A stretch of 64,000 nucleotides of DNA, taken from contig OZ020269.1 of the NCBI GenBank assembly GCA_963971225.1, positions 34,555,264 to 34,619,263 of the forward strand, given 5' to 3'. Made by a program: the position numbers and the translations under genes. The DNA is from Melieria omissa. Lineage: Eukaryota; Arthropoda; Insecta; Diptera; Ulidiidae. A model generated the notes under the pieces. The model worked only from the letters and a program-made list of their open reading frames with translations. It searched no databases and was not told the origin of the DNA. This document shows positions 1 through 12,677 of this stretch, piece after piece (positions within the stretch are counted from its first letter, which is position 1; every line of letters begins with the position of its first letter).

Positions 1-2376
1 ATCCGTTAGGTCCGAATGACTTAAATGAAAAGCAATAAGTGACAAACATCTAGTTATCTTACTTCTTACTACTATTAATTGTTCTGAAAGGAGAAAGAAC
101 ATGTTGTCGTTCTTGTTTCTGTTTAATTGATTAATTTAATCTATTTATTTAATTAATTAATAATTTGTGTAGTTTTAAGTTTAATTTCAAATTGAAAATT
201 CATTTGTGAATGACTTATTTTCAGAAATATTTTCTTAGGTTTTTCTTTCTTAGGATTCGCTAGAATGACCATGTTCGTAATTAGCATTTAAAAATCGAAT
301 TCTAAGGCTAATTCATCATAAACGAGTTCGAAAATGTGAGAAAATGTTCAGAAACACGGCGAATTTTTGAACTTTATAACCGATTTTTAAAGTACATTTG
401 CAATACAGTTCGTAAGGGAAGTACCAGAATTAAAACATCTGATGTGTCGTAATGCAATTACCTTGGCATATAAACTTAATATATATTCCGCTGACAACTT
501 CCCAATGCGCCATTCTCCCACCTGCCCATAGGTGGTCGCACACACACACACACACACAGCCATTCACATACATACAATAAGTTTATCAAACTAATTGCGA
601 CCGCAAGGCGTCGCATTGCCATTTGGCAAAAACCCACGCACACAAACACAACTATTCGCACAAATGCCAGCGCACACATTTAATTATGCAAATTTTCCCT
701 AATCTGCCTAACGATGGCAAATTCTAAATTTTGTATTATTGGATTTGTAACTGCATTTCGAAATTGAAACACACACAGTACATGTCAGCTAGCCAAATGC
801 AATCACACACTCACGCACACATATGCACAGCTTGCACAAATTCCGATACGCTCATTCGCCAAATCTAATGAATATGTGTTATTTATTATTTGTTGGTATT
901 GCAAACAGACGCACATAAATATATATGCAATCAGTGCTGTGGTTGTTGTTGTTGGTTTGCGCTGTCATTTCAATTACTTTAATTAAATCCAAATTGCGTC
1001 TGCTCCCCACGTTTTCAATGCTCATTTGCTCCAGCAATTATCCTTTTAGTTTGTTTGAATTTCCACTCATTTGTGCAGAAATTTCATTAATTAAGCATCC
1101 TTCGCTTGACGGCGTTTGGTTGTTGGTGCGACACTGCGCCGGTATGTTACATGTGTGTCGTCTGTCGTTCGTACGTAGCCGAATTTAATTAAATTTACAA
1201 ATTCAGCCGTGCAGACACCCACAGCAAAATATTCAGAACGTTCAATATGCCGACAGGCACAGTGAAAACGCCATTGCAGTCCGCCCACTTGGCGCACATC
1301 CTTGCCGCCGTTTGGTCGTTTTCCATCAAGCTGAGATTTTCCACAATCTACTCTCGCCTCTTCGCCGCAGCAACAACGTCAGCGCCTTCATCAGCGCCTT
1401 TTGACTTTATTATTCCGTGCAGCGTCTTCGCTCGTCGCGCCGACTGCTCCACTGTCTGCTTGGCTGTTATCATACAGAAACCAGGATTTCTAATTGAACG
1501 TAATAGGAAAATCCACTTAGCTGTCATTTTCCTTTTCCACCGATTAGCAAACGTTTCACAGCGGATTGTCTCGCCACCAGCGCCTCATGTGACCGCACTT
1601 TCAGCTCGAACTGTGTGAATTCTTATTAAATATTTGAGCAGGAATCGAATTAGACGTCTAGGAGACGCCGACTGTACATGGCGACACGACTGACAGCCAC
1701 CAACACACGAACGCTTAAAGGAACTGGAAGGCAAATTCAAGAAAATTGCATTTAAGTGTAGCTTTTGTGTGCTGCGTTGGCGGCACCGAATGACAGTCGT
1801 CGTCGTAGACGTGAAGAAGCCTCTGGTAGTCACGACAATGCTGATGACGATGGCGAAGAAAATTATGTGCATAATTGAGAAAATGAGCGCATGATGGAAT
1901 TAGCAACTTTACGGCACTCAAGTTGGCTGACTGGCTGGTAGTCGTTGCGTTTGCGTAGCGGCACAGCAGTCACATAGGAGCGCCACCAAGTGGGCTACGC
2001 TCCGTGGCGTGTAGGCGCCACGAGCAGACCAGCTGGTCGGAGCGCTGTACGAGAGAGAAAGTTTATTTGTGTTAGGAATTTGTGGCTAATGAAATTTAAT
2101 TGAATTCATTAAAAAGATGTCGAAGTTGGTGTTGTGTGATGAATGCGATGAATAGCTGCTTGCAATTGTTTCGTTGGGAGCACTTTTGGCTTTTATGTGG
2201 TTGGATTCGCTGAACGTAGACTGTAAGGATTGAAGAAAACGATTTTAAGTGAATTAAACATATATATAAGCATATGTACGTGTATTTACATATCTAAGCA
2301 TTAGTGTTTTTATTACACAAACAAGCAAAGATTTTTGGAGCAGACGTGCTCCTAAATAATAATGACATTTCATTAA
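1..2376. other. Intergenic, no gene recognised
   Basis: AT-rich sequence with a short CA microsatellite near 539-559 and GC-richer patches around 1240-1480 and 1920-2050. Short open frames exist on both strands but none shows a recognisable domain, conserved motif or splice context. It lies about 14 kb upstream of the Rx start codon and could hold distal regulatory DNA, but nothing in the sequence proves that. Confidence 0.6.
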
Positions 2377-2887
2377 ATTAGCCGTATTCACGATCTGTGG
2401 TTTTTGGTCTTGTATCGTGTATTCTTGTTTTTTTTTGTGATAAATTTTGTACCTTAACAAAAACAAAACCCTATTGTGACATTGCGTAGTATTCTGTATT
2501 TTCTTGATAGTGACTTTATAGATTCTACTATCGATAAATTCTTCCACTCAGGGGAAGTATTTTAATTTGATTTTCGTCAATTCTTACAAAACTTGTTCTA
2601 AGGACACTTAAATATAAATTTTAATATATTAATATAAATTTTCATTCTGAACCGCGTTCAAATTTATGCTTTTTCGGATTTTTTCTTATTCCCGGCATTG
2701 TTTACTTGCACGAATTAATGAAAATTCCACATTTTCCTGTACCAAAACTTTCATCTCTAGCAAAATGTAAACAAGATCAGCTGTTTTTGCAAATACTGAG
2801 TATTTACAACAAGGTCTTTCACGATCTAATATTTGATAAATCTTACCAAATTTACTAAAAAAATCACAGATCGTGAATACGGCTAAT
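2377..2887. mobile_element. MITE with perfect 23-bp terminal inverted repeats
   Basis: The two ends, 2377-2399 and 2865-2887, are exact reverse complements over 23 bases (core GCCGTATTCACGATCTGTG). The 511-bp interior is AT-rich and has no transposase. Flanking target duplication is ambiguous because the outermost ATTA/TAAT is itself palindromic. The size and structure are those of a non-autonomous DNA transposon. The superfamily is not assigned. The perfect arms suggest fairly recent activity. Confidence 0.8.
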
Positions 2888-4306
2888 GTTTCGTCTGTGT
2901 TTGATTACATTAAGAAACTTTCCGGCTAGATTCGGTCAGTGTGCTGTTAATAGTTAGTACAAGTAAACAAACTAAACCCTATAGATTTTCTAGTTTAAAA
3001 AATACGGGCTTTTAAATTTTGAGGCGTCTATGTCTTCAAATTTGGGCGTTTAAAGTTTATTTTCTGACTTTTTTAATTTTTTTAAAATATGAATTCTAAT
3101 TGAATTAGATTACCGATAATATTTACAACAGCTATTGCTGGCTGAAGTTGCGCAAAAGCAGTGTAAGTCTGATTGGTTAAAAAAATTGTTTCGGTCGTTC
3201 CTCTGCCTCTTTTCTTAAAGCCGAACTTCTATGTTTGATATTTGTAGCATTTGCTTGTTCTTCTCGCGGTGAGGTGGCAAGTGTGCATCATGAGCAAACA
3301 CTTGTAGACTGCCGAAATTCACATCTCAAATATTGGATTTTCGTAATTCAACCTGAAATCAGATATTATTCACATTCTGGGCTTCGAATTTCGCTTTATA
3401 GCCTCCCTTCTGTTAAAAGAATGCCCTTCGACACATTGTTATGCATTTTGTTGAAAGATGGACGACCACACAATGATTTTATAATAAGGAGAAATTAACG
3501 CACAACTAAAAAAGAATAAAACATTGTTCTATACAATTGCACTGTGACCGGAATTCTCACATTAAAGCTGCGATCCCAGTAGGTGTCTGAGGGTCTGTGT
3601 ATGTAAACAAATTTGCTGATTAAACTTCAACTGTCTGCTACAATTAAGGCGCATCATTATCTCGCAACGAGCTGTCAGAATTATACATTTTTCACAAAAC
3701 AAAATGGTGGCTACTGTTTAATTAACGGCATTTTTAATTAATTGAATTTTAATTGAATCAATTTTATGAAGTTTACGCTGATGCTGCTCGCAATTTAGCT
3801 GCTGTTGGTATTGTTGTTGTGTTTGTACTTTAGCAATTTACCGTCATGAATGCACGCAAACAAAAAAAAATGACTTTTAATTGGAAAATAATTAAAAGCA
3901 CGCAAAACCGCACTCACCACCACATGCATTGCCGCCCCGCCGCCCTTCGCTTGACACATCGTCCAATGGTGCTCGACACTCAGGTACAAAAACTCATTAG
4001 CGCAATAACTTCAAATAATACAGAACACGCATGTGTGTATGAATGTATGTGTGTGCACATATTGAAAAGTGTACGGCACACGAATTTGCAACACATTTCA
4101 TTAAATTAATTAACTCATTATGAAAAATTAAAATGTTTGTCAATTTGCATGCGCACCGGATTTCACACACTGGCACACACCGACTGAAAGAAATTTTTAT
4201 GTAAGCGAAAACAAATTAAAGTATCACCCAGACATGCCTATGCAGCCCCAACAATGCATACCAACTCATTTGAACACACATGGATGTACGTGTGTGTCTC
4301 CCTTCT
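2888..4306. other. Intergenic, no gene recognised
   Basis: AT-rich DNA with many TAATTA-type motifs (for example around 3720-3760) and CA/TG-rich stretches near 4025-4060. No coding potential or repeat ends were recognised. Confidence 0.55.
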
Positions 4307-4523
4307 TTAACCCGTCTGAAAAATACTTTTTCTGGAGGCCTCCGTGGCGGCGATAACCTCCTCATTCGACTCAAATTTCTGCCCGGAGAGTGACGTTTTC
4401 GAGTTTGGAAACAAAAATAAGTCACACGGGGCCAAATCTGGAGAATACGGTGGATGGGGCAGCTGTTCGTAGCCTAATGCGACCAATTTGGCGAATCACC
4501 GACCGATATTGCTCTTTTTCCAT
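4307..4523 (-). pseudogene. Internally deleted mariner transposase remnant
   Basis: Read on the minus strand, the start (ATG at 4523) gives MEKEQYRSVIR, the typical opening of a mariner transposase. The sequence then jumps, in another frame, to the C-terminal signature PPYSPDLAPCD followed by LFLFPN and an NEEVIAATEA stretch, with a stop at 4309-4307. The third catalytic Asp of mariner (in APCD) is present, but the central catalytic core is gone. This is a deletion derivative of a D,D34D mariner, similar to the irritans type (inference from NEEVIAATEA). No convincing inverted terminal repeats were located. Confidence 0.75.
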
Positions 4524-7500
4524 TTTTCTAAAATCCGCGGACACGTTCGTTTCCACACGCGGTCAAAACAAAACTACAAATCTACAAATCTCTTACGATA
4601 GTGGCACCATCGGGCTAAGTACTTATCGGACTGCCCACGTATAGTGGTACTGTCAGACAGGATATGGGCACTTGTCACTTAGGTATCCTTGCCATGGTCG
4701 CTGTCAGCGGCAGATTTGCTATTAAAGTCGGTTCAACGACATTGACATATACAACACATATGCATATTGATAAGTGTTTGTAACAGTGTGTGCGTTCGAC
4801 AAGAGGTAGCAGAGGTGAAAAGTCATCAGCGCTTTCCATCCAAATAGTGTTTAATTAAAATTCGGCACCAGTGGTCGTGTAACCGCCATTAAAAGGCAGA
4901 AATGAATTGGATATATAAGATAAATGAGAGAGCGGACTTTCAACGCTTTACCGATGTCTCAATTCTAAGTATAATATGTATAAAATATATGTACATATAG
5001 TATGCAGTATATGGATATGTATATACAGCTTAAGTATATATAGCAGACGCTTAAAGTCATTGAAAATTTCAAAATACTTCGCCTGCTATATCAACAAATT
5101 TTCGAGAATACTTTCATCGCAACATCACATATATACATACATACTGGTATATGGGGGTAAAAGTATATAATTTATTTGCAATACTAACACATTAAAGCTG
5201 AACTCGAACCGCTCCTGCTGCGATCCGCATCCCGCTCACCAAAAACCAATTAAGTCCAATTTATCAAGCAGCCTCCACCAAAATTTCAACTCATAAACTC
5301 GAACACCTTGCAACGTTTCCTCTTTCAATTAAACTCCACCATTTTCCATTAATAAATTTGCATATGTATGTGTATACGTGCAAGGCACAGATGCATGTGT
5401 TTGTGTGTGTGTGTGAGACTGCGTGAGTATGAGTGTCAGTATTTACCCACACACATTCACAACATGTGCGCGCATAACATCAAGTTGTTGTAGTTGTTGT
5501 TGTTTCTCTTTCCGCCTGCTTCAGCCGCGCGCTGCGCTTCCACGTGTATTTCAATAATAAAATTAAATTAGAAGACCAGAAAATTAAATCATCAAAGCAC
5601 GACAAGCTGCAGGGAGCACAAAAAGCAGCAAGAATACGAAGAACCCGGGGGTGTCGGTGGTAAGCGAGTGAGCGAATAAGCGAGCGAGCGCATTAAAAAT
5701 GGAATCCTCATTCCAATTTCACCGAAATTTCATTCGATGGCAACGTCACTTTATTTAATTCTTCGTACCAACTGACCGGCGCTGCAAAAATCACACCACC
5801 CCCTCATCCACTGTCAGACCGCATGCCACCTCACTCTCGCCCACCCCACCCCAGCGGCTGGCCCACACGTGCACTCCACCAAACCCATCCGAACAGCCCG
5901 CTTCACGCTGACGTTGTATGCTTCAGCAAACGTTTTTCATTAAACTTGAATGATGGCCGAGCAGCATCCTTGTGTCCACCCAGCTGCCACTGCGCTGCAC
6001 TGACCTGGCCGGGAGAGCGCAGGCAACAGGCGACGGTGAGCGCGACAAGTGCACCAACCCGTGGCGGTGTGAGGCCAAAGTGTTTGAGATTCGTTTGACA
6101 TGGGCTAGTCGCACAAATTAAATTTCTTCATCAACTCAAACTCATTAGAAACCAATAAAGCGTTGAGAGTCGCTGTGCCTGCGTCTGTGCTGCGCTGTGC
6201 GGCGAGCCAAGTGCGCAGAAGCGCTCACTGGACCGGCACCGCGCGCGCCAGCAACTTCGTTCCACCGCCATGTTGACTGTCTGTCATACACCACTACAAC
6301 CACAACCATTCCGTGCGGACTGGTTTTAGGCCACACCTCCTGCTTTGCAACATCCGTGCATGGCATTTCCCACTAATGTTGGCGCTCTCTCAACTCAAAT
6401 ACTGGGATCTTTCGAAACCGGTTTTGCCCAAAGCAAATTTTATATCGGCTATATTTGACAACAGACACACATGGCTAAGTAACGCAACAAGCAAATGTCT
6501 GCAAATTCGGTCATTGCATATATTTATCGCTCCTAATATTAGCAAAGAAATAATCAAAAGAAATTCATCCAACTCAATGTCATCGTCGGATAACTAATTG
6601 ATTTGCCAGTTTTCTGTCACAACACATTTTAATTTATCATATTTCTTCTGTTAGATAGAAGATAAACCATAACATTTTATAACAAATTAAAATCTATATT
6701 TTTGCAACAAGCCAGGTCTTAGTAGTCAAAACCGAAAACTTCTTTCAAAAAACCTCCCGTTTGAAATCCAGTTTCAAAACATCTTAGAAAAGTAAACATT
6801 ACATCAAATTTACATAAATGAACACTTCTTTTAAAAAACCTCTTGTTTAAAATCCAGTTTAAATACAATATATCTTCGAAAACTAAACAGTACATCGAAT
6901 TTAAATGATTTATATAGAAAATTACAAGTCAATAATTTGACGTTTCAAACACATATTGAATTTTGTATAAAAAATAATAACTAATTCATACAAATTATAC
7001 TTAAATATGAAAGGCTAACTGATCTGATCGGTACGTATTTATTAGTATTCAATGTGCCAAAACGAAGTTAGCACACAATCTCTATTTTTCGTCTCCGAAA
7101 ATGTCAGTTAAGTCAGAAATATCAGATACTTTATATCAAATTTGAACTAATCTTTTCACCAATTTATTTTATTCAGCTTATTATAGTTTATTCATTGTCG
7201 TAAAAGTACAACTGGCTAGACGATGGGCAGCCAGGGACAGATCTTTATTGAGTTCTTAGCGATAGCAGATGGAGATTTGTTTATAAATTATCTTGTACCA
7301 ACTTTGCATAGAGTGAAAACTGTTCTTCAGAAAAAAGTAGAAACCCCCCTATTACCTCAACATTTTCAATTATTTACTTTGAAAAAGTTTTTTCATCCTT
7401 AAATTGCGTAACATACTTAGATACATACTTCAAGTATCAGAAATTTCATCCCGTTTCGTTTTCCGAAGTTCACTTTCTTATCAAAGCATTTTAATTTTGT

Positions 7501-7545
7501 TTCATAAGACCTTATAACGCCAAATAACACTCCTTATGACCAAGC
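4524..7545. other. Intergenic, no gene recognised
   Basis: It contains a TG microsatellite (about 5400-5420), a GC-richer block (about 5820-6330) with several short overlapping open frames lacking any domain, and then strongly AT-rich DNA. Two related AT-rich segments, near 6740-6790 and 6825-6880, share the words 'aacctc.tgtttaaaatccagttt', suggesting a short local duplication. Confidence 0.5.
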
Positions 7546-7700
7546 TTATGATTTTATTTGATATGTGATGTCCTTCAGGATGTCGGTACAAGCCTTTAAG
7601 ATGGTTTCAACGTCTTCAAAACACTCTTTCATCGGCAAATGCATTTTTCCGAAATGGGAAAAGTCACATGGTGCCAAACTATCGCATAGTTGGTTAAGAT
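7546..7700 (-). pseudogene. Mariner-like transposase C-terminal remnant
   Basis: The minus strand encodes an open fragment with LAPCDFSHFGKM, then MKECFEDVETILKAC and a TAA stop at 7548-7546. LAPCDF.xF is the hallmark around the last catalytic Asp of mariner transposases. Nothing upstream of this (to the right) can be joined to it, so it is a 3' fragment of an old insertion. Confidence 0.6.
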
Positions 7701-8523
7701 GCGATTTTTAGATAAAAAAGTCCCTCGAATGTTTAATTCTGAGCAATTTTTAATTGCAAGGCAACTTGTGTGGAACAAATCGTGCACCCACCTTTGGGTA
7801 GCCCAAATATTCGGTTAAACGAAATAAATTTATATTTTTGAGTTGCTTAATTCCATTTTCATGAATTTTAATGAAGATTTTTTCTAATCTTTAATTAATT
7901 CATACACAGTTTAATTGAAATCTGCGGTGTTCGCGAATTTCTGTTGGCTAGCACGTTGGTTATAATTTATGTCCTCAAAAACCCTTTTAAGGTGGTCAAT
8001 ACTTGTAAATTTACAAAATTTTCAACATTTTTTTTGCGAAATAGACTCCAGGGGGTCATAAGAATATCCCCCTCAAGTGGTTTTTAATTCTGATGACCCG
8101 TTCCCCTGCAGCAGCGCTTTATTGATGGTCATTTCGTTCCGCATGAAGCCGAACGCCCGCTCTAGTCACGCGCGCTGGCGAAACACTTTTTTTTTATTAT
8201 GGAAGTATAGTAGTATAGTAAGTATATCTCGGCAAGTTTTAGTCCCACTGATCTAAAATTTGGGCAGCAACTTTTTGAAACATAGAAATTCTAAACTAAC
8301 TAAAAATGCCATTGTTTTTGGCGTTTGTTTTAATAAAAGAATGAAACAAAAATTGACATTGCATTAATTTTATCCGGCGTATGCGCGATTCCAAAAATAT
8401 ATCGTTTACACGTATTGACCCCTTAAATCACGTATACCACTTATGAATTCTGGTACGCGATAACAATCATCAACATAAAATTAGTTCATACATATATATT
8501 TCGGAAAATTTTTCTAACTTTAA
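7701..8523. other. Intergenic, no gene recognised
   Basis: Mostly AT-rich, with a GC-rich island near 8100-8180. No gene, RNA or repeat end was identified. Confidence 0.45.
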
Positions 8524-8805
8524 CTCTGCTGTCATAACGTTATTTTTTACCCCTGAAATCATAACGATACGTCTGGGAGACGTATAAAGATTTACGATCT
8601 TAAACCGATATTTAAAGGTACGATATCAGCAAATATTTCACTTATATCAGAAATATGTATATTTTTCTGTAAAATAAAATTCATAGTTGCTAATTATATA
8701 ACTGAGATAACTGACAATTTGAATTTGCTGTGAGAACAATTGTGGAAGAGAGCGCAAAACGTGAAAAGAGCATACGTCTCGCAGACGTACGTTATGACAG
8801 TAGGG
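8524..8805. mobile_element. piggyBac-like MITE with TTAA flanks
   Basis: TTAA lies immediately outside both ends (8520-8523 and 8806-8809). The terminal repeats are CTCTGCTGTCATAACG on the left and, inverted, CCCTACTGTCATAACG on the right. Just inside each end is a second palindrome-like word, ACGTCTGGGAGACGT on the left and ACGTCTCGCAGACGT on the right. TTAA target sites with terminal plus subterminal repeats are the piggyBac pattern. The 282-bp body has no transposase, so it is non-autonomous. Confidence 0.65.
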
Positions 8806-8949
8806 TTAAAACAAAATTTTATATTCGATGATCATTTTTCTACAGATGACACAAATACACTGCCACATCAAACGGAACAACTCCGCTTCCAGCGAACCTG
8901 TCATCAAATTTTGATTGGAAATCGAAAGATGTACCTTTGTATCAACGCG

Positions 8950-9890
8950 TTGTCATATATAGGGATCTGAGGGGGGTTACAAATTTGGGGTCTTAAGGGT
9001 CATAACATGGATTAAAATTTTATATGTAGAAACGTGATTGATTGTGCTTATTGATTTTAAACTTTCAATCGAAATCTGACAGCACTAACAACGGGTTAAG
9101 GTTTGTAATGGGAAAGACTATGCCAAATAATTATAATAATTAACGAGCCTATTAACGTCAAACGTCGTCCAAAAAATTCAAATAAACTCAACTAACTTCT
9201 TGAAAATCAAATTATAACCGAGTCAACTTCTTCTTTATGGCGAAATATGGTTTAATGGGCATATACTACTGTGTCCAAAAAATAAGGTGACATTTTATTT
9301 ATTTTGAAAATTCTTTATTTATTCTTCCAAATCAATTTCATCCCCTTCTAAGTAATCCCCTCCCGATGCAATGCACTTATGCCAACGGATTTTGCAATCT
9401 TCGAAACACTGATTGTAGTCACTTTCCGGGATGGCCTTCAGTTCCGTCTTCGCTGCGACTTGAATCTCCTCTATCGTGCCAAAACGGTGTCCCCGGAGCG
9501 GTCTTTTGAGCTTGCTGAACAGCCAGAAGTCGCACGGCGCCAGATCAGGTGAACACGGTGGTTGCGGAACGATATGGGTTGAGTTTTTGGCGAAATGATC
9601 ACGATTTACGAGTGCAGTATGGGATGATGCATTATCGTGGTGTAAAAACCAAGAATTGTCTTACCACAATTCCGGCCTTTTTAGGCGGATAGCGTTACGC
9701 AAACGATGCATAACGTTCAAATAATATTCCTTCTTGACTGACAAATGTCACTTCAAATGTGAATGTTATTTTTTGGACACAGTAGTATGTCTTCAAACTT
9801 GGTGAAAACATTGCAAATAAAACATATTTTGACACATATCTTCCTTTTTTTTATTAAAATTTGAATGGGTCAACATAGGGTTAAGAAATT
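8950..9890. repeat. Diverged dispersed repeat, split by a mariner insertion
   Basis: Segments 8975-9110 and 9790-9885 resemble 17890-18160 in the same order: 'ggggtct.aaggg', 'atggattaa', 'gggttaggattcgt'-like, then 'aaaatttgaatgggtcaa' and 'tatggagaaa'. The 9266-9785 mariner derivative sits between the two halves. The similarity is patchy and was judged by eye only. Confidence 0.4.
9266..9785 (-). mobile_element. Mariner-family deletion derivative with intact ends
   Basis: The ends are inverted copies of 'ctactgtgtccaaaaaataa' and are flanked by TA (9264-9265 and 9786-9787). The minus strand retains, in one open stretch, KKEYYLNVMHRLRNAIR, then the second and third catalytic Asp regions: HHDNASSHT, PPCSPDLAPCDFWLF, and a C-terminus ending CIASGGDYLEGDEIDLEE. 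The spacing from the Asp in HHDN to the Asp in APCD is 34 residues, which fits D,D34D mariner. The N-terminal HTH half and the first catalytic Asp are deleted, so it cannot encode active transposase. Confidence 0.8.
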
Positions 9891-10293
9891 ATATGGAGAA
9901 ACATGATTTAAGACGCCAATTGCCTTAAAATTTGCTGGAATTATTTTAAATTAAAATTAATTCAACACGCGTTTATAATTTGTTTGGAAATAAGAATTTA
10001 ATTAAACAGGCAAATAATATTGGGAGAAAAGATTGTGTCAACGAAAATCTTACGTGTTATTTTATTATTAGAATTTAGAGAAATTAGAACAAGCTTACAC
10101 AAAAAACCCTTATGTTTTTTAACAGAACTACGTATTTTTTATATAAAGTAAAAATTTTGTATATAAACAAAACCTTAGTATAGCTAATAAGAAAAATTTA
10201 AGGGATATGTTAATTTCTGTAAAGTTCTTCATGTTCAGCATGAAAACATACAATTCATATGGGAGCTCATTCCAAACATTTATCAACAAAAAT

Positions 10294-10520
10294 AAAGGTA
10301 TTTTTATCACCTTTCAGAATCTGTATTGATACCAATATTTTTTTTTTATTTTTAGTAGACATATTAGGAATTTTTTGTCGAAAAATAGCCTAAAATGAAC
10401 TTTTAACTAATAAATTCCGAATTTTCAGTGTTACAAAGTTGTTCAATTGAACAATCCTGCCATTGACGCCTTATTCTACAAGTATCAATACAGATTCTGA
10501 AAGGTGATAAAAATACCTTT
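10294..10520. mobile_element. Palindromic MITE with ~37-bp perfect arms
   Basis: The left arm (from 10294, 'aaaggtatttttatcacc...') and the right arm (10484-10520) are exact reverse complements over about 37 bases, with an AT-rich centre of about 150 bases. It has no coding capacity. No clear target duplication was found. Long perfect arms on a 227-bp unit fit a fold-back MITE. Confidence 0.75.
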
Positions 10521-10705
10521 CAAACAAGCCCAGATTGAGAAATCTACTATAACTCTGTCCGATTTTATGACGAATTTAATTAAATTATTCTATGTATATA
10601 TTGACAAATATCTATTTTGAAATTTTTGGGGGCTCCAAATCCGACTTAGAGCTATGGTCTCTTGAGCAAAATTTCTCAAAATCACCTATAGATTACGTTT
10701 AAATA

Positions 10706-12366
10706 CAGTCAGAGTCAAAAGTTAGTATACAGCAGTTATTTATGCTTATAATCACAAATTGCATCTATATGTAAGAACATGTCACAAAATTGTTGTATGC
10801 ATATGTATGTCTTATAGTTCAACATTTAAATGCCTTAAGTCACATTCGCGAAAATAATTCAACTTTTATACGTCATCAAACAGAAAATATCCTAAAAATA
10901 TGAGTCAAAAATTTGTATACACTTGTTTAACTTGCACAAAAATGTACTTTGTAAATAGACTTAGATACCTTAGCTTTGTAAAATTTTGTAAAAATGTATA
11001 CAAAACAAAGTCAGAGGGAATAATTTGTTCACTTCGCGACAACTCGTTGTGTGATATTTGTGCGAAAATGGCTCGTGGAAAAGATCTTCCGGTTCAAATG
11101 CGAAATCTAATTGTTCAACACAAAAAAGATGGCAAATCGTTGGGTGAGATTGCAAAAATTGCAAAAACCAGTCGAGGCACGGTTCAGAAAATTATCGAAA
11201 GATACAACTTGCGGGATAACACCAAAACCGCTCCCCGATCGGGTCGACCAAGTGCGTTAACAGAAGCGGTAAGACGGAAGGTGGTAAGACAGGTGAAGAA
11301 AACGCCAAAATCCAGCGCGGTGGTAATTGCAAAAAGCATTTCCCAACAAGAACAGAAACCAGTAAGTGCATCCACCATACGTAGAGTACTTAACAAAGCT
11401 GGGTTACATGGACGAGTGCCACGAAAAAAGCCTTGTATATCTGCTGCCAATCGCAAAAAGCGTGTTTCATTCGCAAAAAGCCACAAAAACGAGCCGCTGA
11501 CATATTGGAATAATGTGCTTTTTAGCGATGAGAGCAAATTTTAGATTTTTGACGCAAAAAGAAGTGGTAAGGTCTGGAGAACAGCTAACAGCGAACTACA
11601 ACCAGGAAACCTCACGTCAACAGTTAAGCATGGTGGAGGTTCGGTAATGGTTTGGGGGTGTATGTCGGCCGCGGGTACTGGAAAATTGGTTTTCATCAAC
11701 TCAACAACGAACCACTTGCACTATCTTGACATTTTAAAGAACAACATGAAAGTTAGTGCGCAGCAATTAGGACTGACGATGCCATGGGTTTTCCAACAAG
11801 ACAATGACCCAAAGCATACAGCCAGAACAGTCCGTGAATGGCTGCTATACAATGCCCCTAAACAGTTAAGCTCTCCACCACAGTCTCCAGACCTTAACCC
11901 AATAGAACACTTGTGGGAAATACTGGACCGCAACATTCGAAAACGTACCATTTCTTCAAAGGAAGGTCTAATGTCAGCTCTGACTGAAGAATGGGCAAAG
12001 ATCTCCCCAGAAGTTACCAAAAATTTGGTGACTTCGATGCCCAGAAGACTGCAAGCTGTTCTCGACGCGAAAGGAGGCCCAACAAAGTATTAGTTCGCCC
12101 TTTTTACCACGAGTGTAAGTCAATGAAAGACTTTTACGTGCTGCTGTATACTAACTTTTGACTCAATTTTTCAGCGCTGTTTCTGGTTAATGGCGAATAA
12201 AACCTTACAAATATGAATATTTGCAAATGTAACTAAAACTAATAAAAACAAGCATAATAAGCTTTTCTATGGCGTATAAACCATTTGTAAACTCCTTTGA
12301 TATATATGAGAAATTTGTGATTACAAGGATAAATAGTTGCTGTATACTAACTTTTGCCTCTGACTG
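10706..12366 (+). mobile_element. Tc1-type transposon with IR/DR ends
   Basis: The 1661-bp element is bounded by TA dinucleotides (10704-10705 and 12367-12368). The outer ends are inverted repeats beginning CAGTCAGAG(T/G)CAAAAGTTAG and remain alignable for about 60 bases. A second, inner copy of the motif lies at 10901-10920 (TGAGTCAAAAATTTGTATAC) and, inverted, at 12139-12164. This outer-plus-inner arrangement is the IR/DR structure known for several Tc1-like families. It encloses one transposase frame. Confidence 0.9.
11068..12093 (+). pseudogene. Tc1-like transposase with one premature stop
   Basis: Transposase of the Tc1/mariner superfamily, which would cut and paste the surrounding element at TA sites. 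From ATG 11068 (MARGKDLPVQMR) the frame runs to TAA-type end at 12093, about 341 codons, the usual Tc1 length. It is interrupted by a single in-frame TAG at 11542-11544 (codon 159), right after the SDESKF motif. Residues 1-110 carry the paired-like helix-turn-helix region and a GRP hinge (GRPSAL). The catalytic triad is intact: D154 in SDES, D245 in QQDND, E280 in NPIEHLWE, a 34-residue D-to-E spacing (DD34E). The upstream in-frame ATG at 10900 lies within the inner repeat and adds non-conserved sequence, so 11068 is preferred. Apart from the stop, no frameshift was seen, implying recent inactivation or a sequencing/allelic difference. Confidence 0.9.
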
Positions 12367-12664
12367 TATATAAAAATATATAAAAATATATTCAATATTT
12401 TTTAACTTCAGACCTCAAGAACTGAATGTGGTAAATTTCCTGCTAACATTTTCATGATGATTTCAATGATATCAGGAATGATGATTCAATGAATTTCACG
12501 GCGATATATCAAATTTTGTATGGGAAAAATTTACTGTTGCAAGCTATTAGACATTTATTATTAGATGCTGGCTTGGCTATCTCTGCCGTATGGACGATGA
12601 AGCTCCGGCGAATTTTTTGTTTGCGGCAGGAATTAAACCCGGTTACGAGTTGTTATGGTCAGTT
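12367..12664. other. Intergenic, no gene recognised
   Basis: AT-rich spacer between the Tc1 element and the SINE. No ORF of interest was seen. Confidence 0.5.
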
Positions 12665-12677
12665 AGGTAAGTAAGTA

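Noticed and set aside
3097..3107. TAATTGAATTA, a paired-class P3 dimer site
   Set aside because: A single match in very AT-rich DNA about 13 kb upstream is expected by chance, with no clustering to support function.
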